Part shown: positions 47,997 to 58,410 of the stretch, in pieces | Numbering within the stretch: the first letter of the stretch is position 1 | Layout: every line of letters begins with the position of its first letter | NCBI GenBank assembly: GCA_973895155.1 | Contig: OZ316894.1 | Span: 3,596,001 to 3,660,000 of the forward strand | DNA from: Marsupella aquatica | Lineage: Eukaryota; Marchantiophyta | Reading direction: 5' to 3' | Length of the DNA stretch: 64,000 bases | The notes under the pieces: generated by a model | The model's input: only the letters and a program-made list of their open reading frames with translations | Databases searched by the model: none | Told to the model about the DNA's origin: nothing | Program-made: the position numbers and the translations under genes

Positions 47997-49660
47997 AGCT
48001 CGATTTCCTTCAGCTTTGTAGATCTCATCGAGCACCGCTTCCTATATTCTCTTCGCCTTCTCTCTGCCTCCTACACACAATCATCCGGGGAGTGTTCTTT
48101 TATTCGGAGACTGTAGAGGGCTCCAAGTGATTTCAACCCGGTTTGGACTTGTCCCCGGCTCAGTCCAACTTTGCCCAGTCTAGCAGACTATCTCTTTCGC
48201 TGGTTTATGAGATCAATTTTCTCCAAGTCTCCAGCTGCTCTACCTTGGTATCCACAACTTGACGCCAACGTACAGTAGTTGGCCGGTATTTTTGGCAGGT
48301 AGCAGGACTAAAATTATCGTAGAATAGATGCTAAACTATGGTATCCTGTTGATATTTTGTAAGATTCTCTTTGTTGGTGGATTTGTACAGGTCTTGAAGT
48401 TTAATCAAGATTAGAATACTATCAATGAATGCCACCCCTGGTCAAGTTATTCTCGACACTTCTATACTATATTACAGGTTTGTTTTCTAATTGCTTGTTA
48501 TCTCTGTTTTGTCAACTGCCAAGAAGTCCAGGACTGTGGCTAATGCTTTTTGCATCTCCATTCATTCATTGTTGTTTGTTTGGAGCAGGCTTGTTGTTGT
48601 CAACTTCCAATGTGGATCTAGTTTCCGTCCCTGACCCGTTCAAGCAGCCAATGCAAATACACAAGTAAGTAAAGAATCAGTGGTGCCTCTTCTTGCAGTC
48701 AGATGCCCTACTTTCATTTTGCCGTGCATTCCTGATTGTACGTTGTCTCTTGTACAGTCGATTCATGCTTGTTGTCTTGTATGAATCCGCTTACAAACAG
48801 GGCTTTGTGTGTTTGCTCAGGTAAGCATTTCTTTATGTTTTGTGAATTAGGCTTTGTCTTTCTGTTGTAGAAGTAGGACCGTTTGCAGGTCCCATCAAAT
48901 CCAAGGAGACCATTGGGGAAGTAATGCCCTCAGTGGAGATTGTCAGATTTCATCCCTGACAATCTAGCGCTCTTTGGAGGCGAAGCAGGTGCAGGTAGCC
49001 TGGGAGGGGGGGGGGGAAGATTGCTTAGAGCCTTGCCAGATAGGATTTGGGTGGTCCATGGAATGTTGCTATTCATGAATGGTCGAGCCTCTCTGAGCGA
49101 GTCTGTGAGTAAATAAATTTTGATCAGCCCATTGCACATGTCGAGGAGAGGGATTGGAGTGATGGGCCTGGCCCCGACTGCACATGGACCAAGCACAAAC
49201 TGGGACAAGCTAATATGTTGGGACAAGCTAATTCAGGACAAGCTTAAATGGCCATGTGCAGATCTCATACTCTCTTGTGCTTACGCTGAAACCAGAGTCC
49301 TTGCATGCAAAGGGTACGTCCCTTCCCACCCGAAAGGAGAAAGCCGCAATGGATCTTAGACAAGCCAATTACCATGAGAAATGGCCGGGATGGGGCAAGG
49401 CCCTTGTGGAGTTGGTCTGGTGGATGCGGTCTTGACATATGGGCTTCCTTAGGCTACTTGTAGGAGGCCAAAACTTCCCAAATCCCCATGTTGAGCAATG
49501 TCATTGAATGGGTCGTTACAAAGTAACCCATAATTGGTTGAAGTGTTATGATTGTGTCCATTTTGATTGTGGTGCTTCTCTCTTGTCTTGTGCTATGTTT
49601 GCAGGCCTATGCCCCTAGCATATGTCAATTGGTTAGGGAATTAAACGTTGGACATAGAGG
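47997..49660. other. Region between the PCD copy and the transposase gene
   Basis: Probably carries the PCD 5' flank and the transposase promoter, divergently arranged. A minus frame at 48,930-49,226 (PITPIPLLDMCNGLIKIYLL) and a plus frame at 48,429-48,668 are open but unassigned. A G run lies at about 49,004-49,014. Confidence 0.3.
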
Positions 49661-52600
49661 ATGCCGGCTGCCACTGTATTTCAAGCAGACTCTGAGTCAG
49701 GGGAACGGAAACCCCTGACATCATATAGCTACAAGATAGGTGAAACCTTTTATGATGCTAGAAAGAACTTGGAGTCAGGTTTTGACTTCGAGTTCCATTT
49801 CATGGACATCAACCTTGCTTGTAGAATGTTGGAGAAATTTGAGAGGTATAATCTGGTAGAGGATTGTGGTGGGAAGATTGTCATTATCCCAAAATACCCC
49901 AACAATTTTGTCCAAGGAGATGTGCAGAATGGGTCACAACAAGTCCTTGGAAGTAGCCATGCATCCAATGGACCTGGTAGCACATCTTGTGATACTCCCA
50001 CAATAGATGAACCCTCTAACCAGCATGTAGGTGGAGCTCCATCTCAGGAGGCCCAACCTGCAAGTACCCCATCCCAGGATGGCCAGCCTATTGGTGGAGC
50101 CCCATCCCAGGAAGTTGAATCACAAGTCAGCCTAGAGTCTGAATTAATGTCTCATGACCTCAAAATAGCATGGGAGACTTCTGTGACGAAGTTGATAGAG
50201 TGGATGACTTTTATTAAGTGTGTGGACCACAAATGGAAAGTCAGAACCTGGGACAAGGATGGTGTGTCTCGTGGGCATATTGAGTGTTGTGAATGTGACT
50301 TCAGATATCAAGCAGTTGCATGTAGCAGTGTCAAGGGTGTGGATAAAACTATGGTCAATAATGTGTTTACAAACTTCAGAGTGAAACATTTGCCATCAAA
50401 AAAGCATGCTCGACGTGTAGCATCTAATAGGGGTGAGAAAGTGGATCACAGAGAGATTTCTCAGAGGGCTGAGGCTTGTACTCTGAATGATAGAGCCATA
50501 CTTGATCAACATGTCAAGATTGTGGAGAAGATAAACTCAGCACAAATTGCTGGTGGGCTTGTTGGGTGTGATACCTTTACAGTAATAGGTGATGTGGACA
50601 AAGAGCCCCTAGAGTTGATGAAGTTCAAACTTCGTTGTGAGTTTTGTGCTGAAAACTTGACATTGATTCCAAAACAACGCAATTTGGAAACAAATTTGGA
50701 AGCCCATGTGGGAGGCTTAAGTCATCTTAACTATGTCATGAGAAGTCAAAAGCCTGCTAGGGGTAACCCAGTGCACAGTGGAAGGCCTGGAAGACCTCGT
50801 GCACCAGATGGAAGGGATGTGAAAATAGCTGGGTTCTTAACTCGCCCCTCAACTGGAGGAGCTTCCAGTTCTAGTTCAAAAGACAAAGGTACTCTTGACA
50901 ATCTCTCTTTGCTATGCTGGGGTCTCTGGCGTGATGTGGTGAAATATGGTTCAGATACCAGGCCTATCAAGGAAATTTTAAATGATCAGCTTAAATTAGA
51001 TGGGAACTGGTATGCGGAGCCCATAGTGAGGGCAGAGGTGTGGTGTTTGACGACTCAGGAAAACTGTGTGATCTCTGGTTTATTTAGACACAAAGAGTGT
51101 AGACGAATTTCGGAACTTGGTGGTGGGTTTATAGACTTATCCTGTATGCAATGTTTTAGCATAAAAACAGAGCAGGACTTTCGACTCAGAGTTTACAGGG
51201 AGTACAAAGCTCTTGAAAAAAGAGGTTGTAGAACTACTGGTAAAGGTAGGCGCTTAGACTATTTGACTATTCCAGAGGTCCAATACCAAGCTAAAAGTTA
51301 TAGGAACCAAATTTTGAGAGAACGAAAGTTACAGAGAATCTTGAGTCACAAGCTACTCATGGCAAAGGCTCTAGTCTCCAGCATTAGTGAAGTGTGTCTT
51401 CACTATGAGGAACCAAACAAAGCAACTGTATTGAAATTCTGTCATTCAATAATATTGGCACACAAACGAGGTGCCTTTGGTGGGAGAGGAGCTCTGTGGG
51501 ATATGTTATCAGACATAGCACAGAACATCAATAGGGAGAAGACAGGATATCGTTTTAGGCCTGGAACAAAACTTTTTTGCCAAACACTGTTTTTACATGG
51601 CGGAAGACGTGTAGTTGATTGTCTTGCAACCAATGGAATTGGTCCCACTCTCAACACCCTTCAAAGGGATAAGAGAGGCATGGTAGTGTTTCGTGCTGGA
51701 ATTCATGTAGAGCAATTTCAGTTTATTGCGGAAGTATTTTCCAAATTGAAGGCTCGATTAAATATACATGGACCCATTCCATGCTTTTTGGCAGAGGACG
51801 AGACTTGTGTGAAGAGGACTGTGAGGTGACTATTCACTGCCTCCTCTTGCTCTAGTCATTCTTTTCCTTCAGTATGTATTTTTGTGCTACACAAAAATAT
51901 TGAACAAGAACTAATGAAGAAACCACCTGCTATTGGTTGCAGATGGCTGCCAAAACATGATACTCTTCTTGGATTTTGTGGGACAAAAAAGGATCATGAG
52001 TGCAGTGTTGGCTTGGAGATCATAGTGGGGGAAGGAGAAGTTGGCTTCAACAACATTGCAGATGCATTTGACAATTATGTTATAGCTCACCAGGCAAGGT
52101 GTTTGATAGTAAATGCCCTTGTTGCTGGATTCCCTCGATTGTGCATACTGGGGATGGGCACCTGTAACAAGTTTGATGCTCCATGGGTCAGGCGACAATG
52201 GAACAGCCTAGCCTCACTGTGGACAACTCATTGCCTAGAGTGTGTGGGGCCATTATTGGGTCATGCAAGCGATGGGGATGCACGAAGGAGAAAGCTTATG
52301 TTGGAAGACTACTCTGGAAGTGGAATACCAGGGCCAAGGCAGGACCTAAGGTGGGAAGCTTGGAAATTGACCCACTCTATGACCACTACTGGACCATTGA
52401 TCCATGCATATGGATTGCATGATCAAGATTTTATTCATAATGGGAAGAAGTTAGTGAACCCATTGGATTCTACTTCTCGTATTTTGAAATTAGGAGCGGA
52501 AATGGCAAACCTGAGTCACATCATATCCTGTTACAAAGTGTACCTGAACAGTGATCATGGCTTGAATGAAGAGGACAAGTCAAGGAAAGATAGACAAAAT

Positions 52601-54358
52601 TGGGCTAGTGCACAACGACTCTGTAGTCGCAAAGTACAGTCCTCCTTACGGATGCTTCGCCAACGTGGTGATGCAAGAGTTGAACAGACTCTTGGGACAG
52701 AAGTTTACACTAGGATATGTGCAGACTACATTGACATATTTCTGAATACTAGTCTGAGTTTGCGACAGAGGATTGTCCATTGTGGGAAGGTGGGGTTCTT
52801 CTTTAGACTATGGCGTCAATGGTGCTTTCATGGAAACCATTCAGTGGGAGGGAATACACAACCAATCAGTTTCACAAAAAAATGCATTCCCATGCAAAGT
52901 TTCCTTGACATTCAGATGTCAGTTCATTTTGTGGTCCTGTTGGTAATCCAATTCAGAGACAATTTTCGACATCTTCCAGTGCCATTGCATTTGACTGGGT
53001 CAGATGCTTGTGAGCAGTTTTTTTCTGCTGTAGGAGGTATGAATGGTCATGAACGAAGTTATGACTTGGCTGAGTTAGTAGAATGTGCTACCAATCGAAA
53101 TCGATTGGCTGCAATGGATCTGGCAGAAGGAATGATGGGTGCAGGGAAGAGTCACAAGAAACATGAAAACATTTGGATGAAGCTCACTACAATCCCAACA
53201 GGAATTCCTACTGTAGCAGATCAAATGGACTATATAGGGATTGAAACCAATGGAGAAATAGTGATTGCACTGCAAGAAGGTTTTCAGCTTGCCCAAAATG
53301 CATGCACTGAATTACAAATGAACCCTTCCACATCTTGCAAAGACAAGGTGTGGTGGAATTCCCCATGGAAGATGGAGGCTAAAGGGGTCAAGTTTGGTAG
53401 TTGGTGTGATGTGAATGTTGATACATTAGTAGATGGAGGGGCAGATGTGGAGGAATCTGAGGAAGGTGAAACAACCTCTCATGAGCCTGCATCCTCATCT
53501 ACTTCAACAGAAGTTGTAGAGCCTAAGGACTCTGAGTTACCTGTCCCAACAGAACAACTTTTGATATATGCAGACCCAGATGTAGAGGGAGTTGTTGCTC
53601 AAATGGAGGCCACCATGGGGATCATGCATTCTGACTTGATATATGGAGCAGCAACACAAGATGTGAAGCCAACCGTTGAATACCAAAATCGGTCCATTTA
53701 CAAAAGTACTTTGGTCAGCCAACTGACCCACAACCCTCTCCTCAGCAAAGACAGATTGACTCGGATAAAGCAAAATCATTACTTCAATAATTTAGTGGAC
53801 AAACCCAATGTTAGGGCAGGTGTTCAAACAATGTTTGTAACAGTAGGTTCAGATTGTGGAGTACTATTCTTGGATGATACATACAGTGCTCGTGAAACTA
53901 GAAGTTCATAAGCAATTTCACGAACATTGAGAGGAAAAGGACAAAGAAAGAGAGGAAGCAGCAGATCAGATGATTTTGTTCCAAATCCGAAGAGGCCAAG
54001 AGGTGCAGCTGTGGCAATGTATTCAACTACAACACCAAAATATATGTGGTGGATAGGCAGAATACAAAGTATACACAAAAAATATGATGGGAAACAGGAC
54101 AGAGCAAGAGGTGAATTGGATTTGCTTGATAGGCCTGGTGGTGAGGAGGCATGTAAAATTATGTTCCAATGGTTTTCTCCAATTGGAACTAGTAGGCATA
54201 AATTTGCCTACAATGTGTGTGATCCACAATTTATCGATTTGGACTGTGTCATATCAACAGTCCACTTGACAGTGGATCCACTATGCCCAGGAGTTTTTCA
54301 ATTGCATCCAGATGATGCAGTTTCTCTTGATAATTTTGCCAAAAACAAAATTCAGTAA
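49661..54358 (+). CDS. Transposase-like protein of the 11-kb element (two exons, one in-frame TAA near the C-terminus)
   Basis: Exon 1 is 49,661-51,825. A 117-bp GT-AG intron (51,826-51,942; GTGAG|GTGACT...GGTTGCAG|A) removes the TGA at 51,827 and joins EDETCVKRTV to RWLPKHDTLLGFCG in frame. Exon 2 runs to TAA at 53,909-53,911 (1,377 aa). The same frame then stays open to 54,358 (about 1,526 aa if the TAA is bypassed). Possible zinc-binding modules lie near residues 205-250 (IECCECDFRY...HLPSKKHARR) and 324-360 (LRCEFCAENL...HVGGLSHLNY). The candidate RNase H-like core has the acidic motif EDET (712-715), then HASDGDARRRKLM, DQDFIHNGKKLVNPLD and GSDACEQFFSAVGG; spacing and context recall P-element or hAT transposases (inference). 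The part after the TAA has a basic stretch, then WWIGRIQSI, IMFQWFSP and DLDCVISTVHLTVDP, resembling a BAH/chromatin-reader-like fold. No known family is assigned. Confidence 0.8.
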
Positions 54359-54683
54359 TCTTATATATGTAACAGGGTAAGCAATTTTCAGTGTTTATGC
54401 ATGTATCTTTTAAGTTTCTGATTGCTATGAAAGGCTTTTGAATGAGATTTTGATCCTGCCTCTGATATTTCAATCCTTGTTGGATCACAGAGTTGACAGG
54501 GAAATTATCCACCATGTCTAAGTAACAATTTCAGTCAAAGAAGATGTTATGGTATTACTCCCATATTTCTCAGTATTAATTTTCTTGTGTTATGAGTATT
54601 GTCTAGAATCAATTATTAATGTGTGGTTTGATAAATCAGGTTCAGAAGAAATTGCCAAGAACTTTGCTGATCATTTGGTGTGA

Positions 54684-54785
54684 AGGATGAAGGCATTACC
54701 TGGTTTGGATAGGTCAGGATGAAGGCATTACCTGGTTGGTTAGCTCAGGATGAAGGCATTACCTGGTTGGTTAGCTCAGGATGGA
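54684..54785. repeat. Three short direct repeats 3' of the transposase gene
   Basis: GATGAAGGCATTACCTGGTT occurs three times at about 34-36 bp spacing, the last two followed by GGTTAGCTCAG. It lies in the 3' flank within the transposon, with no gene. Confidence 0.7.
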
Positions 54786-55384
54786 AGAATTTAGCATGAG
54801 TGTATATGCAATTGTTCCTCTAGGGTACTAGAGCATCATATTCACTTTCTTAGATGTAGTATTAGTTTAGTTCACCTTTCGGCATGATGTCTATAAGTAA
54901 CCTGATATATTATTATCTGGTACTAGTTTTGTTTACCTATATAAAAGGTGTAGCCTGTGTAAGATCAAGTTTTTGATGCAAAACAATATCAATATGCATA
55001 ATCTATATTTATGATTCTAAATCGTTTGCATGTTTATATAGCATTCATACTTTTAAAAAGTCAAGGGTGTTTTCAATTATTTGGAAACCTCTTTTATAAG
55101 TTACTCAAGGGTCAAATTTAATAGTAAAAATTAATATTTTTATATTAACAAGAGATATTTTAATGAAGAAAAAAATATTAAGAAGGGGTACAAGGGGGGG
55201 GGTCTGTTCTCAGGGGGGTTCACTTAATATACTAAGAGTGAGGGCCCAGGGGAACTGTCCCTCTGTGTTCATTAGTCATGGTTACAACTTGCATGTGAAC
55301 CTTATTAGTTATAAACATGAGTATATAGAGTCCCAAATGGTTCTGTTGTGTGACCCGGGGGTCTCCATTGGTCTCTCCTGTGAC

Positions 55385-55690
55385 AATAAATGGTCACACG
55401 CTAGTCGTTGTTGAATGCGAGTAAGTCATGTATTTGACTTACCATGTGACTCGTTAAAGTCATATTGCAGTCACGTAGAAACAAGACTAGACTCCACAAT
55501 AAAGTCACAGATCAGTCACAAATGGGTATCAAGCAAGTTGCAAAGCCCAGTATCAATAGTGACTTCCATTTTTTGGTCTCAACTTTTGCAACTCCAAGGG
55601 TCACAGTGTGGGTCAAGTCACATTGAGTCACAATGAAGTCACATGAGCCAAAATGAGTCACATATTGCAGTCTCAGCTCACCTCGGATTC
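55385..55690. repeat. CACTA right subterminal GTCAC repeats
   Basis: GTCACA/AGTCAC or its inverse recurs roughly a dozen times up to the right TIR (for example AAGTCACAGATCAGTCACAA, GGTCACAGTG, AAGTCACATTGAGTCACAAT, TGAGTCACAT). CACTA elements carry such subterminal arrays as binding sites for the TNPA-type protein; that role is inferred here. Confidence 0.75.
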
Positions 55691-55701
55691 TTCTAGTGTA
55701 C

Positions 55702-56533
55702 CTAGGCCTCCATCACAGCGGTTACAAGTTGACCTTACCATGGTCTATGACTGATGGTCAGTGTACTTTGGCAGATGTAGTGGGGCACACCTGTTGCGCC
55801 AAGACATCATCCGGACAGCGACAACAATGGCAAGGGCAGCAGCATCACGAGCGACAATGACAAAAGAGACCAAATATGTTGCACGAGCTTCCTTTGATAG
55901 CTTCCCACGCTTCCAAGTTCTCCAGGATCCCACATGCTTTGTTTACATAATCATAGTTGATCACAATGACTCATGTAACCAGGCACATAACTTTGATACA
56001 ACACTCTCGAGAACACTTAAAAATGTTTCCAAGTTTTTGTCTCTCATTGAATTTAAAAATTGCTATTAATAGGGAGATGGGGTCATCCAACTAATTGAAT
56101 ATGTAACAGATTCTATGTGGAGCCTAAAAGTATTATGCTTCAATCAGCAAAACAAATGACTTATGAAAAGTTCCCAAAGATAGATTTTTGAATATATAAG
56201 ATTGAGTGTTAGGAGATGTTCAAAAAAGTTAGTAGCCTGAGCCAAGTAGTCCCTGTGTAGTGGAGGCGTACCCAACTACAACTATAACGAACTTGATGCA
56301 TTATTGGATTTGTGAGGGCCGACCTCCCAAAGGGTCTGGTCAAGTCCTGAATCCATTTAGTTTATGGTCCATCAAGTCCAGAGGGCTAAGGACAGTTTCC
56401 TTCCACTAAGTTATTCCAATTCCATCATTTAGTATCACTCGGCTACGTTATTCCAATTCGGTCATTTAAATAGGATAACTCTGATATAGAATCTTACACA
56501 GTTCTAACTGGCAGTTCGACTTCACAATCCGAT
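55702..56533. other. Copy B non-coding block
   Basis: Resumes the duplication after the CACTA element (CCTCCATCACAGCGGTTACA) and matches 12,184-13,005 closely. No gene. Confidence 0.5.
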
Positions 56534-56737
56534 TTACAGAAGGCACGGTTTTGAAGCCTGGGGATGCTGCTTTGTGTTTGAAGAAGCAACAGTAGATGTT
56601 GGACCAGATGAATAGCTAAAATTGTCGTAGATTTTATATCCACAAGAGAGGACCGGGTCATGATTTCTAACAATTGCATTGACCACATCTACCGCCTGAT
56701 CATCCTTCATATATGTAAGGAGAACAAATGCGGGCAC
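56534..56737 (-). CDS. Short conserved frame 3' of the TPR-like gene (copy B)
   Basis: Reads PAFVLLTYMKDDQAVDVVNA, then KIYDNFSYSSGPTSTVASSN to a stop at 56,534. It matches 13,006-13,209 in copy A with the frame kept open, which suggests past or present selection on the protein. It adjoins the TPR-like stop in another frame. No family recognised. Confidence 0.35.
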   Translation of the reverse strand: MPAFVLLTYMKDDQAVDVVNAIVRNHDPVLSCGYKIYDNFSYSSGPTSTVASSNTKQHPQASKPCLL

Positions 56738-58410
56738 TATTCAAGGATGAAACCCAGAAATACCACAGGAGTTGGTCCAAGAGATTTAATCACTTTTTCA
56801 TGACTTGCTTTAAAATATCTATGAGGCTTTCGGGCATCATCGTCCCTCAGTATCAAACATCTTTCAGCATCCCTTCGTGCTCCCTCTTCATCACGCATTA
56901 AATAGTTTACAAACCCCCTGTGTTTTCTGCATTCGTATTCATCTCCGATCGTTTTCAAGCTCGACGTCAGGTCTTCCAGAGCTCCATGTAAATCACCTGC
57001 CATTCGCTTTAGAATGCCCCTTTCTTGTAAGAAGAATGCTCGACTCTGATAAGGTAACACTCTTGCATTGATGACGTCAAAGAGTGCCAAGGCACCCAAG
57101 AAGTCTGACCCCTCATCAACCTTCTGCATTGCTTGGGAATGCACGGACAACATTAGGTTCTCATGCTCAAGCATGTCTTTCGATCCCTCCAATTTGAAAT
57201 CCATATACGTCACTGGTTCGTCTCCCAGAGAAGGCAGAAACGTTGAGAGTTTTTTGCTGTGACGCTGCATGTGCAGAGCCATCTCCCCATCAATTTGTGC
57301 TCGCTCTAGATCCCCCAACAAGAAATTTACGTAGCCCCTGTGTTTCCAACAATCATACAGCAGCGACCTCCCATACGGTACCGACAAGAAAATTCCCAAA
57401 GCACCGGTAAGGTCTTTCAGAGCTCCGACCAGATCTCCCATCATAAGTTTAGTGATGCCTTTCTCTTGCAACACAAACCCGTCGATATAGGGGTTTCCAA
57501 ACTGATTAAGGCGCGACAAACGTTCCAAAGCTTCCTTATAGTCTGATTTCCTGACCTTCTCTATGAACTGTGCGTGAATCATCCTGACCATACGCCACTG
57601 CCCGAATCCGATCAAAGTTTCCGGACGCCATTCAGGGTCGTCGTCCCTATCTTTGCCACCTTCATTCAAAATTTGGTGTTTCCTTGAGGATGCACTAACT
57701 GCTTCCCAAACAGAATCCTGTTCATCGGGCAATGACCCTACCGACCCTTTGAGTGCCTGATCAATCTTTGAATTTACTATCTTGACCACATTTGAATCTT
57801 CTCCGACATGAGGTAAAGATTTCAGAAGCCTTGCAGGGTAGGCGTCCTCCTCTTCCCCACCTTTATTCAAGATTTGGAGTTTCAGTGAGTCTGCTCCAAT
57901 TGCTTCCGAAACAGAATCGTGTTCATCGGGCAATGACCCTACCGACCCTTTGAGTGTCCGATCAATCTTCGAATTTCCTACCTTGACCACACTTGACTCT
58001 TGTCCAATTCCGATCGAAGATTTCGGAAGCCTAGCAAGGTAGTCGTCCCCACCTTCCGCACCTTCACTGAAGACTAGTAGTTCCCTTAAGTCTCCTCCAG
58101 TTGCTTCCGAAACGGAATCGTTTTCATCGGGGAATGACCCTACCGACCCTTTGGGCGCCCGATCAATCTCCGAATGTCCTAGCTCATCCTGTTCGTGCTG
58201 TCTTGCTAGATTGGACGAAGCAGTCGGTATGCTTCCTGCAAAATACCCTATTTCAGAAAACAGAAATCCAGGCTCAAACGTCCATTTTAAGGGCATCATG
58301 TGGTTTAAACTCTGATTTGTAGCCGAGTCACGGAAAAAGAAGAAGCTGGTGGTTGAGAGTTTTGAGCCCATCAATGCCAAGAAGAGCAGTAGTAATAGGA
58401 CACAAATCAA
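56737..58410 (-). CDS. TPR-like repeat protein (copy B, up to 557 aa)
   Basis: Paralogue of 13,209-14,363. The C-terminal half has the same TPR-like units (DYKEALERLSRLNQFG, GDLVGALKDLTGALGIF, GDLERAQIDGEMAL, DLHGALEDLTSSLKTIG, DEEGARRDAERC). Its N-terminal region has three modules of about 65 residues, each beginning SE/SKID and containing KGSVGSLPDEHDSV-like sequence and an acidic stretch; copy A has one. The start is ambiguous. The Met matching copy A (MMPLKWTFEPG) lies about 37 codons in. The longer frame adds MICVLLLLLFLALMG, a signal-peptide-like leader made of sequence that in copy A lies beyond the F-box/PP2 gene. No catalytic motif; presumably a protein-binding scaffold. Confidence 0.75.
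   Translation of the reverse strand: MICVLLLLLFLALMGSKLSTTSFFFFRDSATNQSLNHMMPLKWTFEPGFLFSEIGYFAGSIPTASSNLARQHEQDELGHSEIDRAPKGSVGSFPDENDSVSEATGGDLRELLVFSEGAEGGDDYLARLPKSSIGIGQESSVVKVGNSKIDRTLKGSVGSLPDEHDSVSEAIGADSLKLQILNKGGEEEDAYPARLLKSLPHVGEDSNVVKIVNSKIDQALKGSVGSLPDEQDSVWEAVSASSRKHQILNEGGKDRDDDPEWRPETLIGFGQWRMVRMIHAQFIEKVRKSDYKEALERLSRLNQFGNPYIDGFVLQEKGITKLMMGDLVGALKDLTGALGIFLSVPYGRSLLYDCWKHRGYVNFLLGDLERAQIDGEMALHMQRHSKKLSTFLPSLGDEPVTYMDFKLEGSKDMLEHENLMLSVHSQAMQKVDEGSDFLGALALFDVINARVLPYQSRAFFLQERGILKRMAGDLHGALEDLTSSLKTIGDEYECRKHRGFVNYLMRDEEGARRDAERCLILRDDDARKPHRYFKASHEKVIKSLGPTPVVFLGFILE

Larger units (their letters stand above)
44275..55251. mobile_element. 10,977-bp DNA transposon with an unusual transposase and a captured host gene
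   Basis: It starts CCCTGGGCCCTTA and ends TGAGGGCCCAGGG. The exact 8-bp repeat GAACTGTC flanks both ends (44,267-44,274; 55,252-55,259). It contains the two-exon transposase-like gene (49,661-54,358, plus) and a PCD-like gene copy (47,219-47,996, minus). Subterminal sequences (GTGCGAACGATGCAAGGGTA on the left; GTTCACTTAATAT and GGGGTACAAGG on the right) are also found in the 173-bp element at 60,862, which confirms both ends independently. An 8-bp duplication fits hAT or P superfamilies, but the TIR is not the usual hAT or P sequence. It lies in the right part of the CACTA element, 447 bp from its end. Confidence 0.93.
28018..55698. mobile_element. CACTA (En/Spm) DNA transposon, 27,681 bp with three nested insertions
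   Basis: The left end CACTAGAAGAAACCGACC and right end GGATTCTTCTAGTG form the TIR (CACTAGAAGAA plus inner bases). TAC flanks both ends (28,015-28,017; 55,699-55,701), the 3-bp duplication CACTA elements make. Copy A near 12,180 is an uninterrupted relative of the target. Subtracting the nested elements at 28,966, 42,762 and 44,275 and their target duplications leaves about 13.2 kb, usual for an autonomous CACTA. It carries a decayed Transposase_21-type gene (36,064-39,748) and a second En/Spm-type gene (40,106-43,855). The ends match well, but the genes hold several stops and shifts, so it is probably no longer autonomous. Confidence 0.92.

Noticed and set aside
51827-51829. TGA in the transposase as a nonsense mutation
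   Set aside because: It lies inside a well-formed 117-bp GT-AG intron whose removal restores a sensible protein.
53861-53970. A second small intron to remove the TAA at 53,909
   Set aside because: The GT and AG pairs I tried either break frame or have poor acceptors, and the surrounding frame looks coding.
44275-55251. Calling the 11-kb element a typical hAT
   Set aside because: The 8-bp duplication fits, but I see neither a BED/hATC arrangement nor a usual hAT terminus, so the superfamily is left open.
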